Positions 32,429-42,014 are shown, counted from the stretch's first letter. The stretch: 42,160 bases of DNA from an uncultured Lachnospiraceae bacterium (GCA_948473115.1 CAOKWI010000036.1:1-42160), one strand, 5' to 3'. Translations and numbers: made by a program. The notes: generated by a model from the sequence alone, not told the origin.

Positions 32429-32932
32429 ATGACATTATTGGAAGAGTGGAGGGCAGCCGCGTATAACGAGAACGCAGCGCAAAGTGAGTTACAGAAATTA
32501 TGGGCGGCATATTTCCAGCAGGAGAAGGATATTTATGCCCAGCTGCTGAAGAATCCTGACGAAGTAGTGACGGGAACCGTGAAAGAGCTGGCTGACAGGT
32601 ACGGTGTGACGGTGATGACCATGACGGGCTTCCTGGACGGCATCAACGAATGCCTGAAGGAGCAGAATCCCATCGAGGAGATGGATGAGAATACCCAGGT
32701 GAACCTGGGATTTGACAAGGCGCTGCTGTACAAGGGAATGGTGGCTGCGGAGGCCGACTGGCTGTATAACCTGGAGGAATGGAACGATATTTTCGATGAG
32801 GATACCAGAAAGGCTCTTTACAAGGAGCAGAAATCCTCCACCACAATTGTAAAGGACGCCAAGGTATATCCCAATGATCCCTGTCCTTGCGGAAGCGGCA
32901 AGAAGTATAAGAAATGCTGCGGCAGAAAATAG
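32429..32932 (+). CDS. SEC-C metal-binding domain protein
   Basis: Cytoplasmic protein of 167 residues. An acidic alpha-helical body is followed by a C-terminal SEC-C zinc motif, [17 protein letters not shown], with the CxC and CC ligands and basic residues as in the SecA C-tail. The main body (about 1-140) is of the type seen in short SEC-C proteins of Clostridia, possibly nucleic-acid or ribosome associated; that is inference. AGGAAAC precedes the ATG. Its own promoter lies upstream and a terminator hairpin downstream. Confidence 0.87.
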   Translation: MTLLEEWRAAAYNENAAQSELQKLWAAYFQQEKDIYAQLLKNPDEVVTGTVKELADRYGVTVMTMTGFLDGINECLKEQNPIEEMDENTQVNLGFDKALLYKGMVAAEADWLYNLEEWNDIFDEDTRKALYKEQKSSTTIVKDAKVYPNDPCPCGSGKKYKKCCGRK

Positions 32933-32945
32933 GTTGATGGAACGC

Positions 32946-32977
32946 AAAGGACTCTTTTCGTGTGAAAGGGTCCTTTT
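32946..32977 (+). terminator. Intrinsic terminator of the SEC-C gene
   Basis: AAAGGAC (32946-32952) pairs with GTCCTTT (32970-32976), with CTTTTC/GAAAGG inside and a short T-run, 14 bases after the SEC-C stop and just before the RBS of the DUF308 gene. Confidence 0.7.
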
Positions 32978-32997
32978 CAGATAGGAGGTACTTATTG

Positions 32998-33798
32998 ATG
33001 AAACTGCTGAAACAATTGAAATGGGACACACTGCTGATGGGGGTGCTGTATATCCTGCTGGGTGTCGTGGCGCTGGTGATTCCGGAGACCATGGAAAGGC
33101 TGCTCGGTTTTCTGATCGGCGTGGTGTTGATCATTGCGGGGGCGGTATCCATGATCAGCTACCTGCTGCGGGATGCCCACCAGAATTACTACCACAATGA
33201 CTTCCTGCATGGACTGCTGGGGATCCTGCTGGGGATCGTGGTTCTGTACAAGGTGGAAATCATCATTTCCCTGGTGCCTTTTCTCCTGGGGACGCTGGTG
33301 CTGGTCAGCGGACTGAGCAAGCTGCAGGATGTGATCGACCTGAAGCGGCTGGAGTACGGTAACTGGATCTTTATGCTGGTGCTTGCAATCATCAATATCG
33401 TGCTGGGACTGATATTGATCTTCAATCCCATGGCAGTGGCAGAGCTGTTGTTCCGCCTGCTGGGCGTGGGGCTGATCTTCAGCGGGATCACGGACTGTGC
33501 CACCACGCTTTACTTCGCGGGAAAGATACGCGATTATTTTGCGGATCTGAATGCGGTAGACAGTACCTTTGTGGAGATCGTGGACGAAGACAGAGACAGC
33601 CGGACAGAAAAGGAAGCGGCAAAAACGGAAGCAGCAAAAAAGGAAACGGCAAAAACGGAAGAGGCAAAGAGGGGAACGGCAAAGAAGAAGGAAATGCCTG
33701 TGGAACCGGGAAATGAGGCTTTCGGAACGGAAGGCGTGGAAGCGGCAGACGCAGCGGAAGATACAGTGACAGCTGTCAGCACGGAGACAAAGGAGTAG
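32998..33798 (+). CDS. DUF308 (HdeD-like) membrane protein with charged repeat tail
   Basis: Membrane protein of 266 residues with six helices in the first 180 residues, arranged as three similar pairs (such as LLMGVLYILLGVVALVIP and LLGILLGIVVLYKVEIIISL). This is the pattern of DUF308/HdeD. The cytoplasmic tail (from about 200) is low complexity, built from about five 15-bp coding units of A-K-T-E-A/A-K-K-E-T type (33608-33690). AGGAGG is upstream of ATG 32998. The CBS gene follows after four bases, so they are co-transcribed. Role in membrane stress is by analogy with HdeD. Confidence 0.88.
   Translation: MKLLKQLKWDTLLMGVLYILLGVVALVIPETMERLLGFLIGVVLIIAGAVSMISYLLRDAHQNYYHNDFLHGLLGILLGIVVLYKVEIIISLVPFLLGTLVLVSGLSKLQDVIDLKRLEYGNWIFMLVLAIINIVLGLILIFNPMAVAELLFRLLGVGLIFSGITDCATTLYFAGKIRDYFADLNAVDSTFVEIVDEDRDSRTEKEAAKTEAAKKETAKTEEAKRGTAKKKEMPVEPGNEAFGTEGVEAADAAEDTVTAVSTETKE
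33608..33690 (+). repeat. 15-bp coding repeats in the DUF308 tail
   Basis: Five near-copies of GGAAGCAGCAAAAAC encode a Lys/Ala/Glu/Thr tail. The unit length is a multiple of three and keeps frame. Confidence 0.7.
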
Positions 33799-33802
33799 AC
33801 TG

Positions 33803-34219
33803 GTGAACATTGCATTATTTTTACAGCCTAAGGCGGAAGTTACATATCTGCGGGATGACATGACGATCCGGCAGGGACTGGAAAAGCTGCGCAGAAGCGG
33901 ATTCACTGCAGTTCCGGTGATCGATGCGGAGGATCGGTATGTGGGGGTTTGCAGCGAGGGCGATTTTCTCTGGAATATCCTTGAGAGGAATGATAATCTG
34001 GCGGATATGACAATGAAGAATCTGGAGTACATGCCGGTGCGGGGAATCCTGCAGGGTGGGAAGGTGCAGGCGGCATGCATTGACACCGCAATGGAAACGC
34101 TGCTCGAGCGGGCCATGAAACAGAATTTTGTCCCTGTGGTGGATGACAGAAATGTATTTATCGGTATCGTTACCCGGAGCGATATCATAAAATACTTTGT
34201 AGCACATCATAAAATATAA
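33803..34219 (+). CDS. CBS-domain protein
   Basis: Soluble protein of 138 residues made only of a CBS pair (about 14-70 and 80-135), with the motifs VPVIDAEDRYVGVCSEGDFL and VPVVDDRNVFIGIVTRSDII. CBS pairs bind adenine nucleotides and regulate partner proteins. GTG 33803 follows AGGAG. It lies four bases behind the DUF308 gene, the likely partner, and upstream of apt, an adenine-metabolising gene. Regulation by adenine nucleotides is inference. Confidence 0.9.
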   Translation: MNIALFLQPKAEVTYLRDDMTIRQGLEKLRRSGFTAVPVIDAEDRYVGVCSEGDFLWNILERNDNLADMTMKNLEYMPVRGILQGGKVQAACIDTAMETLLERAMKQNFVPVVDDRNVFIGIVTRSDIIKYFVAHHKI

Positions 34220-34293
34220 TGTTATACTTATATTTATATCTATTTATACATTATATATCTATTTACATCATTACAAAAGCGAGGTAAGCTGAT

Positions 34294-34818
34294 ATGAAAA
34301 AACTGGAAGAATATGTAGTTAGTATCCCTGATTTTCCTGAGCCCGGCATTATTTTCCGGGATGTGACCAGCGTGCTGCAGGATGCGGAGGGCTTGCAGCT
34401 GGCGGTGGATACCATGCAGGAGAAGATCAGTGATTTGGATTATGACGTGGTGGTGGGTCCCGAATCCAGGGGATTTATATTTGGGACGCCAATCGCCTAT
34501 AATAAGAAGAAGCCCTTTGTACTGATCCGCAAGGCGGGCAAGCTTCCCAGGGAGACTGTGTCCGTATCCTACGAGCTGGAATACGGCAGCGCCACCATTG
34601 AAATGCATAAGGACAGCATCAAGCCGGGGCAGAAGGTTCTGATCGTGGATGACCTGATCGCCACAGGCGGAACCACTGAGGCCATGATCAGGATGATAGA
34701 GGGTCTCGGCGGAGAAGTGGTGGGAATTGTGGTCTTAATAGAGCTGGCGGGATTAAAGGGACGGGAAAGGCTTGCAAAATACCGTCTGGAATCCGCGATC
34801 TGTTATCCCGGGAACTGA
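34294..34818 (+). CDS. apt: Adenine phosphoribosyltransferase
   Basis: Salvages adenine with PRPP to AMP. The protein of 174 residues has the PRPP-binding loop VLIVDDLIATGGT (116-128). The usual N-terminal IPDFPEPGIIFRDVT (about 11-25) and VGPESRGFIFGTPIAY (about 52-67) are intact, and RKAGKLPRETVS near 87 forms the flexible loop. GAGGTAAG lies before the ATG. It is preceded by a 74-base AT-rich gap after the CBS gene and followed by rel; the apt-rel order is common in Firmicutes and links purine salvage with the stringent response. Confidence 0.97.
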   Translation: MKKLEEYVVSIPDFPEPGIIFRDVTSVLQDAEGLQLAVDTMQEKISDLDYDVVVGPESRGFIFGTPIAYNKKKPFVLIRKAGKLPRETVSVSYELEYGSATIEMHKDSIKPGQKVLIVDDLIATGGTTEAMIRMIEGLGGEVVGIVVLIELAGLKGRERLAKYRLESAICYPGN

Positions 34819-34932
34819 ACCCGGAGGAGACCGGGAGAAATAGCCTGCTTCCAGAGGAAACGCTATCATATCGTCGTTTCCTAAGAGCCTCCCTAAACAG
34901 CGAATACACAGTAAGAAAGCGATAGATGATCT

Positions 34933-37236
34933 ATGGCAGAGGAAAAAAATGAAGTCGTCATCGATGATGGCAAAATAAGTGCATACCATGATTTTGTGGA
35001 TCCGGAGCTGCTGTATCAGGAGCTTATTAACCATGTGCATAAATATCATCCCAGCGATGATGTCTCCATGATTGAAAAGGCGTACAATGTGGCGAAGGAG
35101 GCTCACAAGAATCAGACCCGTAAGTCAGGGGAGCCGTATATCATTCATCCTTTGAATGTGGCCATCATTCTGGCGGAACTGGAGCTGGATAAGGAGACCA
35201 TCATAGCGGGTCTGCTCCATGACGTGGTGGAGGATACGGTGATGACCGACGACGACCTGCGGCGTGAGTTTGGGGAGGACGTGGCGCTTCTGGTGGACGG
35301 CGTCACGAAGCTGGAGAAGATCCCCCTGTCCTCCACGCTCAGCCAGTCGGATGAAAAGCTGGAGATGCAGGCGGAGAACCTGCGCAAGATGTTCCTCGCC
35401 ATGGCAAAGGATATCCGTGTGATCCTGATCAAACTGGCCGACCGGCTGCACAATATGCGGACGCTGAAATATAAGAGCCCGGAGAGCCAGCAGAGGATTG
35501 CCAAGGAGACGCTGGAGATTTATTGTCCCATTGCCCAGAGGCTGGGAATCAGCAGACTGAAGACGGAACTGGATGACCTGGCGTTAAAGTATCTGGAACC
35601 GGAGGCATATTATGACCTTGTGGAGAAAATAGCGGTCCGCAAGAGCGTCCGGGAGAAATATATCCAGAGCATTGTTGACGAGGTCAGTGAGCATATTGCC
35701 AACGCGGGCATCAAGGCGAAGATAGATGGTCGGATTAAGCACTTTTTCAGCATTTACAAGAAAATGGTGAATCAGAATAAGACCCTGGATCAGATCTATG
35801 ACCTGTTTGCGGTGCGTATCATTGTGGACACGGTGAAGGACTGCTATGCGGCGCTGGGGGTGATCCATGAGATGTATAAGCCCATTCCCGGCCGTTTCAA
35901 GGATTATATCGCCATGCCCAAGGCGAACAGGTATCAGTCCCTTCACACCACCCTGATCGGCAGCACGGGCCAGCCCTTTGAGATTCAGATCCGCACCTTC
36001 GAGATGCACAAGGCGGCGGAGTACGGCATTGCCGCGCACTGGAAATATAAGGAGGCTTCCGACGGCAGGAAGGTGGAAGGGCAGGAGGAGGAAAAGCTTG
36101 TCTGGCTGCGCCAGATCCTGGAATGGCAGCAGGAAATGTCTGACAACAAGGAGTTCATGAACCTGTTGAAGAACGACCTGGATCTGTTCTCGGACAGCGT
36201 GTATTGCTTTACCCCTACCGGAGACGTGAAAAATCTGCCCGCAGGCTCCACGCCCATTGACTTTGCCTACAATATCCATTCCGCCGTGGGCAACAGGATG
36301 GTGGGCGCCAGGGTAAACGGCAAGCTGGTGACCATCGACTATGAGATCAAGAACGGCGACAGGATTGAGATCATCACCTCCCAAAATTCCAAGGGCCCCA
36401 GCCGCGACTGGCTGAATGTGGTAAAGAGCACCCAGGCGAAGAATAAGATCAACCAGTGGTTCAAGAATGAACTGAAGGAAGACAATATCATAAAGGGAAA
36501 GGATCTCCTTTCCACCTATTGTAAGACAAAAAATATCAATCTTTCCGAACTGTTAAAGCAGGAGTATATGGAAGCGGTCATGCGCAAGTACGGCTTCCGC
36601 GACTGGGATGCGGTGCTGGCGGCTATCGGTCATGGCGCCCTGAAAGAGGGGCAGATCGTGAATAAGATGCAGGAGCTCTACGACAGGGACCATAGAAAAG
36701 TTCTGTCCAACGAAGAGGTCTTGCAGAATATCGTGGAGATGGGGAATGCAAATGCCGGCAAGCCCATTGCCATGAAGACCAAAAGCGGCATTGTGGTAAA
36801 AGGGATTGCTGATCTGTCTGTGAGGTTCTCCAAGTGCTGTTCCCCTGTGCCCGGGGATGAGATTGTGGGCTTCATCACCAGGGGACGCGGTGTGTCCATT
36901 CACCGCACCGATTGCGTCAATATCATAAATCTTCCGGAGATCGAGCGTGTCAGGCTGATCGACGCGGAGTGGCAGGAGCCGGAGAACGGGAGCGAAAAGT
37001 ATGTGGCGGAGATCAAGATATTCGCCAATAATAGGAACGGGCTTCTGGCGGATATCTCCAAGGCGCTCACGGAGCGGAATATCGATATCCTTTCCATGAA
37101 TACCAGAACCAGCAGACAGGGAACTGCGACGTTACAGACTACTTTTGAGGTTGGCAGCAGGGAGGAACTGAACCGGGTGATCGATAAGATCCGGGGGATC
37201 GAGAGCGTGATCGACATTGAGAGGACCACTGGGTGA
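34933..37236 (+). CDS. rel: Bifunctional (p)ppGpp synthetase/hydrolase
   Basis: Long RSH enzyme of 767 residues with all domains. HD hydrolase (about 45-200) has H96-D97 in LLHDVVEDT. The synthetase (about 245-370) has YDLFAVRII, the R321-F-K-D motif typical of bifunctional enzymes, and YQSLHTT. TGS is at about 420-480, then the helical domain. The zinc-finger domain is near 635-665 (KCCSPVPGDE with Cys, His and a final Cys). ACT is at about 695-765. It makes (p)ppGpp during starvation at the ribosome and degrades it otherwise. ATG 34933 has a weak SD. The 114-base gap from apt holds an 8-bp hairpin AGGAAACG/CGTTTCCT (34855-34882). The HD residues are intact, so hydrolase activity is expected. 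Confidence 0.97.
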   Translation: MAEEKNEVVIDDGKISAYHDFVDPELLYQELINHVHKYHPSDDVSMIEKAYNVAKEAHKNQTRKSGEPYIIHPLNVAIILAELELDKETIIAGLLHDVVEDTVMTDDDLRREFGEDVALLVDGVTKLEKIPLSSTLSQSDEKLEMQAENLRKMFLAMAKDIRVILIKLADRLHNMRTLKYKSPESQQRIAKETLEIYCPIAQRLGISRLKTELDDLALKYLEPEAYYDLVEKIAVRKSVREKYIQSIVDEVSEHIANAGIKAKIDGRIKHFFSIYKKMVNQNKTLDQIYDLFAVRIIVDTVKDCYAALGVIHEMYKPIPGRFKDYIAMPKANRYQSLHTTLIGSTGQPFEIQIRTFEMHKAAEYGIAAHWKYKEASDGRKVEGQEEEKLVWLRQILEWQQEMSDNKEFMNLLKNDLDLFSDSVYCFTPTGDVKNLPAGSTPIDFAYNIHSAVGNRMVGARVNGKLVTIDYEIKNGDRIEIITSQNSKGPSRDWLNVVKSTQAKNKINQWFKNELKEDNIIKGKDLLSTYCKTKNINLSELLKQEYMEAVMRKYGFRDWDAVLAAIGHGALKEGQIVNKMQELYDRDHRKVLSNEEVLQNIVEMGNANAGKPIAMKTKSGIVVKGIADLSVRFSKCCSPVPGDEIVGFITRGRGVSIHRTDCVNIINLPEIERVRLIDAEWQEPENGSEKYVAEIKIFANNRNGLLADISKALTERNIDILSMNTRTSRQGTATLQTTFEVGSREELNRVIDKIRGIESVIDIERTTG

Positions 37237-37441
37237 GTGGGAGCGTCCCTCAAAGTATGCCCATGGCAGGACAGTGCACCGCGGTCTGATTACTGGCTGC
37301 TATGATAAGGGCGGAAGGATCTGTTGCCTGTGATGGTTATAGGAGGTTGCGAAAACCTGAATGAAAGGATACAAGGCTTATTGGTCAAATGAGGTTTGCG
37401 CCATCGCCTAAATGTGATGAGTAAATAGAAAGGATGCGGAT

Positions 37442-38104
37442 ATGGGTGAGATTAAGATTGGCAGGATGGTGTTGAGTGTCTGCCAGACGAACTGCTATTT
37501 TTTATATCGGGATGGAGAGCATGAGGCTATCGTGGTGGATCCGGCGGATCAGGGGCAGCAGATTTATGGAGCGCTGCAGAAGAATGGTTTCCGTGTGGCG
37601 GGGATCTTGCTGACCCACGGACACTTTGACCATATCTGGGGATTGGATGCCCTGCGGGATGCGGCAAATACGGCGGCGGAAGCGGACGGACTGGAAGCTG
37701 TGAAGGCTTATGCCCATGAAGATGAGAGGGCGCTGTTGAAGGATGTCCACATGAATGTGTCGGAACAGGCCGGCAGGGCGTGTTCCACCTATGCGGACGT
37801 GTATGTGAAGGACGGGCAGGAGATCACGCTGGCAGGAATGACCTGTAAGGTGATCGCTACGCCGGGGCATACGGCGGGAGGCTGCTGTTACTATTTTGAG
37901 GAGGCAGGAATGCTGGTGGCAGGAGATACATTGTTTGCCGAATCCGTGGGCCGGACAGATTTTCCCACGGGCAGCATGGGCACTCTGGTGCGGTCCATAC
38001 GGGAGAAGCTGTTTGTGCTGCCGGAGGACACGAAAGTATATCCGGGACATGGGGACAGTACTACCATCGGGCATGAGATGAAATATAATCCTTTTTGCGT
38101 GTAA
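37442..38104 (+). CDS. Metallo-beta-lactamase fold hydrolase, glyoxalase II-like
   Basis: Protein of 220 residues. The metal motif THGHFDH (about 58-64) has the HxHxDH pattern. The next ligands are in TPGHTAGGCCYY (about 141), the bridging Asp in VAGDTLF, and His in YPGHGDST near 200. This short glyoxalase II-like family hydrolyses thioesters such as hydroxyacylglutathione or other acyl-thiols; glutathione is absent in many Clostridia, so the substrate is uncertain. AAAGGA precedes the ATG. It lies 205 bases after rel. The gap shows no credible gene; small ORFs of 16 to 19 codons were dismissed. Confidence 0.92.
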   Translation: MGEIKIGRMVLSVCQTNCYFLYRDGEHEAIVVDPADQGQQIYGALQKNGFRVAGILLTHGHFDHIWGLDALRDAANTAAEADGLEAVKAYAHEDERALLKDVHMNVSEQAGRACSTYADVYVKDGQEITLAGMTCKVIATPGHTAGGCCYYFEEAGMLVAGDTLFAESVGRTDFPTGSMGTLVRSIREKLFVLPEDTKVYPGHGDSTTIGHEMKYNPFCV

Positions 38105-38180
38105 TTGTTGATCAGTGGCATATTTATGTGGGGCGGCAGCTGCCGGAGGAGGGCAGACTGTCGCCCTGAACTGCCCGCAG

Positions 38181-38303
38181 GGGAAGCGAAACACTGTCCG
38201 GAGAAGGAACGGAGTACGGAGCGCAGGGGAGGCGGAGCATTGCCTGGAGAAGGAACGGAGTACGGATCACAGGGGAAGCGGATATTGATCACAGGAGAAA
38301 CGG
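38181..38303 (+). repeat. 46-bp tandem repeat running into the hemZ start
   Basis: Two full 46-bp units (38181-38226, 38227-38272), both with GGAGAAGGAACGGAGTACGG, and a degenerate third unit (38273-38303). The third unit contains the hemZ ribosome binding site (CACAGGAGAAACGG) and ends at the ATG. Confidence 0.85.
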
Positions 38304-39743
38304 ATGTTTGCAATAGAGGTCAGCGAAGAAAAATATGAATATGATATCCAGGCACTGGTGAAATCCTTTTATCCGGAGGAGCAGGTCGCCGTGCTTCTGC
38401 CTGAGAGCAGGGCTGATAGGAGGCGGGAGCTTGAGGACAAGGTGAGGATCCGTCTCACTGTGCGGGAGGACGGTGCGGAACTGGCTGTGGACGGTGAAAG
38501 CTTTGAGTGGATCAACCCCCGGGGGGAGGAGACCAGGGGAAGCTTTAAGCGTTTTCTCTATGAGGTGCTGAGCGGAGTTACGGGCAGGAGCCTGCCCTGG
38601 GGCAATCTTGTCGGCATCCGGCCTACAAAGATCGCATACGGCTTTCTGGAGGAGGGAAAGAGCCGTCAGGAGATCGTGGAGCACTATTTTCGGGAGTACC
38701 ATACCAGCGCCGAGAAAGCGGAGCTTGCCGTGGATATCGCGGAGCGGGAGAGGAAGCTTCTTGCGGATATCCATTATCAGGATGGCTACAGCCTGTACAT
38801 AGGGATCCCCTTCTGTCCGACCACCTGCCTGTATTGTTCGTTCACATCTTTTCCCATAGGCGGTTACAGGGAAATGGTGGATGCTTATGTGGACTGCGTG
38901 ATCAGAGAGATGGAGTATGTGGCGGAAAGCTGTAGGGATAAGATCCTGGACAGCGTCTATATCGGCGGGGGTACTCCCACCACGCTGGAACCGGGGCAGC
39001 TGGACAGGCTGTTGGGAAAGCTGAGATGCCTGTTCGACTTCCGGACGGTCAGGGAGTTCACGGTGGAAGCGGGACGTGCCGACAGCATTACGGAGGAGAA
39101 GCTTCAGGTGCTTCACCGGTACGGTGTCAGCAGGATTTCTGTGAATCCCCAGACCATGAAACAGGAAACCCTGGATATCATAGGCAGGAGGGCTTCCGTA
39201 GAGCAGGTGGAAGAAGCCTATGGGCTGGCCCGCAGGGTGGGATTTGACAATATCAACATGGATCTGATCCTGGGACTTCCCGGGGAGCAGGAGGCGGATG
39301 TGCAGCACACCATCGACAGGGTGGTGGAACTGGCGCCGGACAGCCTGACCGTCCATTCCCTTGCCATCAAACGGGCTTCCAGACTGAACCGGTGGATACA
39401 GGAGAACGGCGTGTCCACTTTGCGGAATACGGACGAGACCATGAGAATCGCGGCGGAAGGCGCGGGAAAGCTGGGGCTCAAGCCCTATTACCTGTACCGC
39501 CAGAAAAATATGTCGGGCAATTTTGAAAATGTGGGATATGCCAGGGAGGGCAGCTTCGGGCTGTATAATATTTTGATTATGGAGGAGGTGCAGACCATCG
39601 TGGCTTTAGGGGCCGGGGCGATTACCAAAAGGGTGTACCCCGATGGGCGCATCGAGCGGTGCGAGAACGTGAAGGAGGTTGCCCAATATATCGAGAGAAT
39701 CAAGGAAATGATCGAAAGAAAGCGTGTATTATTTAAGGGTTGA
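38304..39743 (+). CDS. hemZ: Coproporphyrinogen dehydrogenase HemZ (radical SAM)
   Basis: Radical SAM enzyme of 479 residues of the HemN-like oxygen-independent coproporphyrinogen III oxidase/HemZ type. An N-terminal alpha/beta domain precedes the SAM core with the [4Fe-4S] motif C171-x3-C175-x2-C178 (CPTTCLYCSF). The TIM-barrel core carries SVYIGGGTPTTLEPGQL near residue 215, VEAGRADSI and NMDLILGLPGE near 320. The C-terminal domain has YYLYRQKNMSGNFENVGY. The N-terminal 170 residues are the HemZ-specific extension. RBS CAGGAG precedes the ATG at the end of a 46-bp repeat. In heme-poor Clostridia the true reaction may differ. Confidence 0.94.
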   Translation: MFAIEVSEEKYEYDIQALVKSFYPEEQVAVLLPESRADRRRELEDKVRIRLTVREDGAELAVDGESFEWINPRGEETRGSFKRFLYEVLSGVTGRSLPWGNLVGIRPTKIAYGFLEEGKSRQEIVEHYFREYHTSAEKAELAVDIAERERKLLADIHYQDGYSLYIGIPFCPTTCLYCSFTSFPIGGYREMVDAYVDCVIREMEYVAESCRDKILDSVYIGGGTPTTLEPGQLDRLLGKLRCLFDFRTVREFTVEAGRADSITEEKLQVLHRYGVSRISVNPQTMKQETLDIIGRRASVEQVEEAYGLARRVGFDNINMDLILGLPGEQEADVQHTIDRVVELAPDSLTVHSLAIKRASRLNRWIQENGVSTLRNTDETMRIAAEGAGKLGLKPYYLYRQKNMSGNFENVGYAREGSFGLYNILIMEEVQTIVALGAGAITKRVYPDGRIERCENVKEVAQYIERIKEMIERKRVLFKG

Positions 39744-39808
39744 AATTCAAGATTCAGATAAACAATATAGGGTATTATGTGGACTTTAGGTACAGCATAA
39801 TTTCCAAG

Positions 39809-39830
39809 AGTCCAACAAAAGTCCAACAAA
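39809..39830. repeat. 11-bp direct repeat in the hemZ downstream gap
   Basis: AGTCCAACAAA occurs twice in direct tandem. The 400-base gap 39744-40157 also contains an open frame of 61 codons from TTG 39740, a hairpin CAGAGCC/GGCTCTG (39956-39984), and CTGGATGAAAGTG paired with CGCTTTCATCCGG. No gene is supported there. Confidence 0.5.
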
Positions 39831-40157
39831 TTTTTCCACCCGTGCTCATTCAACGCCTTGTCTGCATTGCCAAAATGACAGGAAAAAGGGTAAAGACAGC
39901 AATCCTTAAATCAAACGAGTGGTAAAAATGAGTAAAATATTATATTTAAAATGTTCAGAGCCTTGGCGGCAAAGTGGGGCTCTGTGTCTGGATGAAAGTG
40001 GTTGTATTTATCCTGGGTATCCTCTATAATTAATAAAAGTGGGGGATGCCATGGCGCTTTCATCCGGATCATTGGATGGTATCTCCGGCTGACCTTTTTC
40101 GTGAAGGGGTTCCGGATGGAATTTATGATGGATTTTCGATGAAAGTGAAGTAGCTGC

Positions 40158-41847
40158 ATGAAAACAAAAAGGGGAAAAGGCTTTCTGCAATATATCTTGA
40201 CACTGACCATCACTCTGTTGGCGCTGGGCAGCATAGTAATCTATACCTTTGGCTCTTTTTATTCCCTGGCGATGGAGGATGCGGTGGATATAGGCAGGCA
40301 TTCTGTGTCGCAGGAGGCAGAAAAGCTGAATAATTTCCTGTTGAAGGGTCTGGATGTGATGCAGGTGACCGGTCTGATGGTGGATTCCATGATGCGGGGA
40401 ATTGCCTCCCCGGAGGAGATCGAGACTTTTCTCCTCCAGGAGTCGGTTGATTATGCCGCAGCTATCGACCAGAATTTTACAGGTATTTACGGTGTGTTCA
40501 ATGATGTTTATCTGGATGGTATCGGCTGGGTGCCGGACGTGGATTATGTCCCCCGGGAGCGCCCCTGGTACACCATGGCATATGCGGGAGGCGGAAAGCC
40601 GGTGGTGGTATCTCCTTACCTGGATGCCCAGACCGGCAGCATCATGATCTCTGTGAGCCAGCTTCTGTCCGACGGGGAGAGCGTGGTTTCCCTGGATATT
40701 GTGATGGATGAGATGCAGGAAATGGCGGAGAGTATGCAGTTGAACGGTCGGGGGTACGGATTCATCGTGGACAGGAACGGGCTGGTAGTGGCTCATAATG
40801 ACAGCTCACAGAAGGGCAGGAATTACCTGACGGATGAAGACATGCAGGGATCGGAGATGCAGGAGCTGGTAAGGCGTGTGTGTGCCTCGGACGGGGAGGC
40901 TGTCACCATGGAACTCCAGGGGGGAGGAGTGCATGGTATTTTCCCAGGAGGTTCAGCGGGACTGGTATGTGGTCATGGTGGTCAACACAGTGGACCTGTT
41001 TGAAAGGGTACAGATGAACCTGTGGCGGAACATACTGCTCAGCCTGCTGATCTTTGCGGTGGTGGGATATTTCTGTACCACCAGTTACTTAAATCGCAAT
41101 AAAGCCATGAAATATGCGGAGGAACTGAAAGAGTACCAGGCCACCCTGGAGGAGCGGGTGGCGGAGCAGACGCGCCGGATTGAAGGGCAGACCCGTGAAC
41201 GGATCAGGATGCAGGAGAATGTCATTGAGGGGATGGCCACGATCATTGAGAGCAGGGACTATTCCACGGGACAGCACGTGCGCAATACAAAGCAGTATGT
41301 CACCATGGTGGCGAAGCATATGCTGAGAAAGGGCATTTATCCGGAGACAGTGGATAAGATGTTCACGGAGCGTATTCCCAATGCAGCGCCGCTGCATGAC
41401 GTGGGTAAAATATTTATATCGGATGTTATCTTAAACAAACCGGGGAAATTTACGCCGGAGGAGTTTGAGATCATGAAGACCCACGCCCGCCTGGGCGGTG
41501 AGATCGTGGAAAGGATCCTGGGGGACAACGCGGATCCGGAGCTGGTGCAGATGGCGAAGGACGTGGCCTGTGGACATCATGAAAAGTGGGACGGGAGCGG
41601 TTACCCGGACGGATTACGAGGGGAGGAGATTCCCCTGGCGGCGCGTATTATGGCAGTGGCGGATGTTTTTGACGCATTGGTGAATAAGCGCGTGTATAAG
41701 GAAGCCATGGCCGAGGACAGGGCATATGAGATCTTGCGGGAGGATTCGGGGAGCCATTTTGATCCTGTCGTTGTGGAGTGCTTTTTCGAGATCAGGGAGG
41801 AAGTGCACCGTTATCTGCTGGAAAGTATGAAACAGGCGGCCATATGA
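40158..41847 (+). pseudogene. dCache/HD-GYP cyclic-di-GMP phosphodiesterase-like protein, frameshifted
   Basis: Two overlapping frames make one protein of about 562 residues. The first (from ATG 40158) has TM1 (about 11-33) and a dCache-type extracytoplasmic sensor with YVPRERPWYTMAY. The second carries TM2, a coiled coil and the HD-GYP domain: LHDVGKIFISD, and HHEKWDGSGYPDGLRGEEIP. HD-GYP proteins degrade c-di-GMP. The reading shifts by +1 at six G (40919-40924). With five G the frame continues as ELQGEECMVFSQEVQRDWYV, so one G is extra. It may be a mutation, slippage switch or a sequence error. No strong RBS precedes the ATG. No riboswitch was recognised upstream. Confidence 0.85.
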
Positions 41848-41960
41848 GTTAAGGAGAAGCTGATGAAAGCGTATTTCCAGCCGGCTTGTCTGCCTTGAAT
41901 TTTGATTTGACGGTATTCCGATATAGTGAATGAATTGAGTTGAAATTAAGAATATTTTTC

Positions 41961-41989
41961 TGGACTTTGTTCTCTGAGTGTGTTATGCT
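41961..41989 (+). promoter_or_regulatory. Candidate promoter of the final partial gene
   Basis: TGGACT (41961-41966), 17 bases and TATGCT (41984-41989) with an extended -10 TGT at 41981-41983. It is 25 bases ahead of the next gene. Confidence 0.45.
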
Positions 41990-42014
41990 TGGTCTGAAAG
42001 GGAGGTGTGGATTT

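Noticed and set aside
37332..37412. Small ORFs of 19 and 16 codons between rel and the MBL gene, near AGGAGG
   Set aside because: Spacing from the SD is wrong for one and the peptides are too short to assess; kept only as a note.
39744..39930. Attachment site or integrase remnant suggested by AGTCCAACAAA repeats
   Set aside because: No tRNA, integrase motif or matching second site in the window.
40020..40157. Riboswitch before the HD-GYP gene
   Set aside because: Only weak inverted repeats (GGATGAAAGTG/CGCTTTCATCC) are present; no known riboswitch core.
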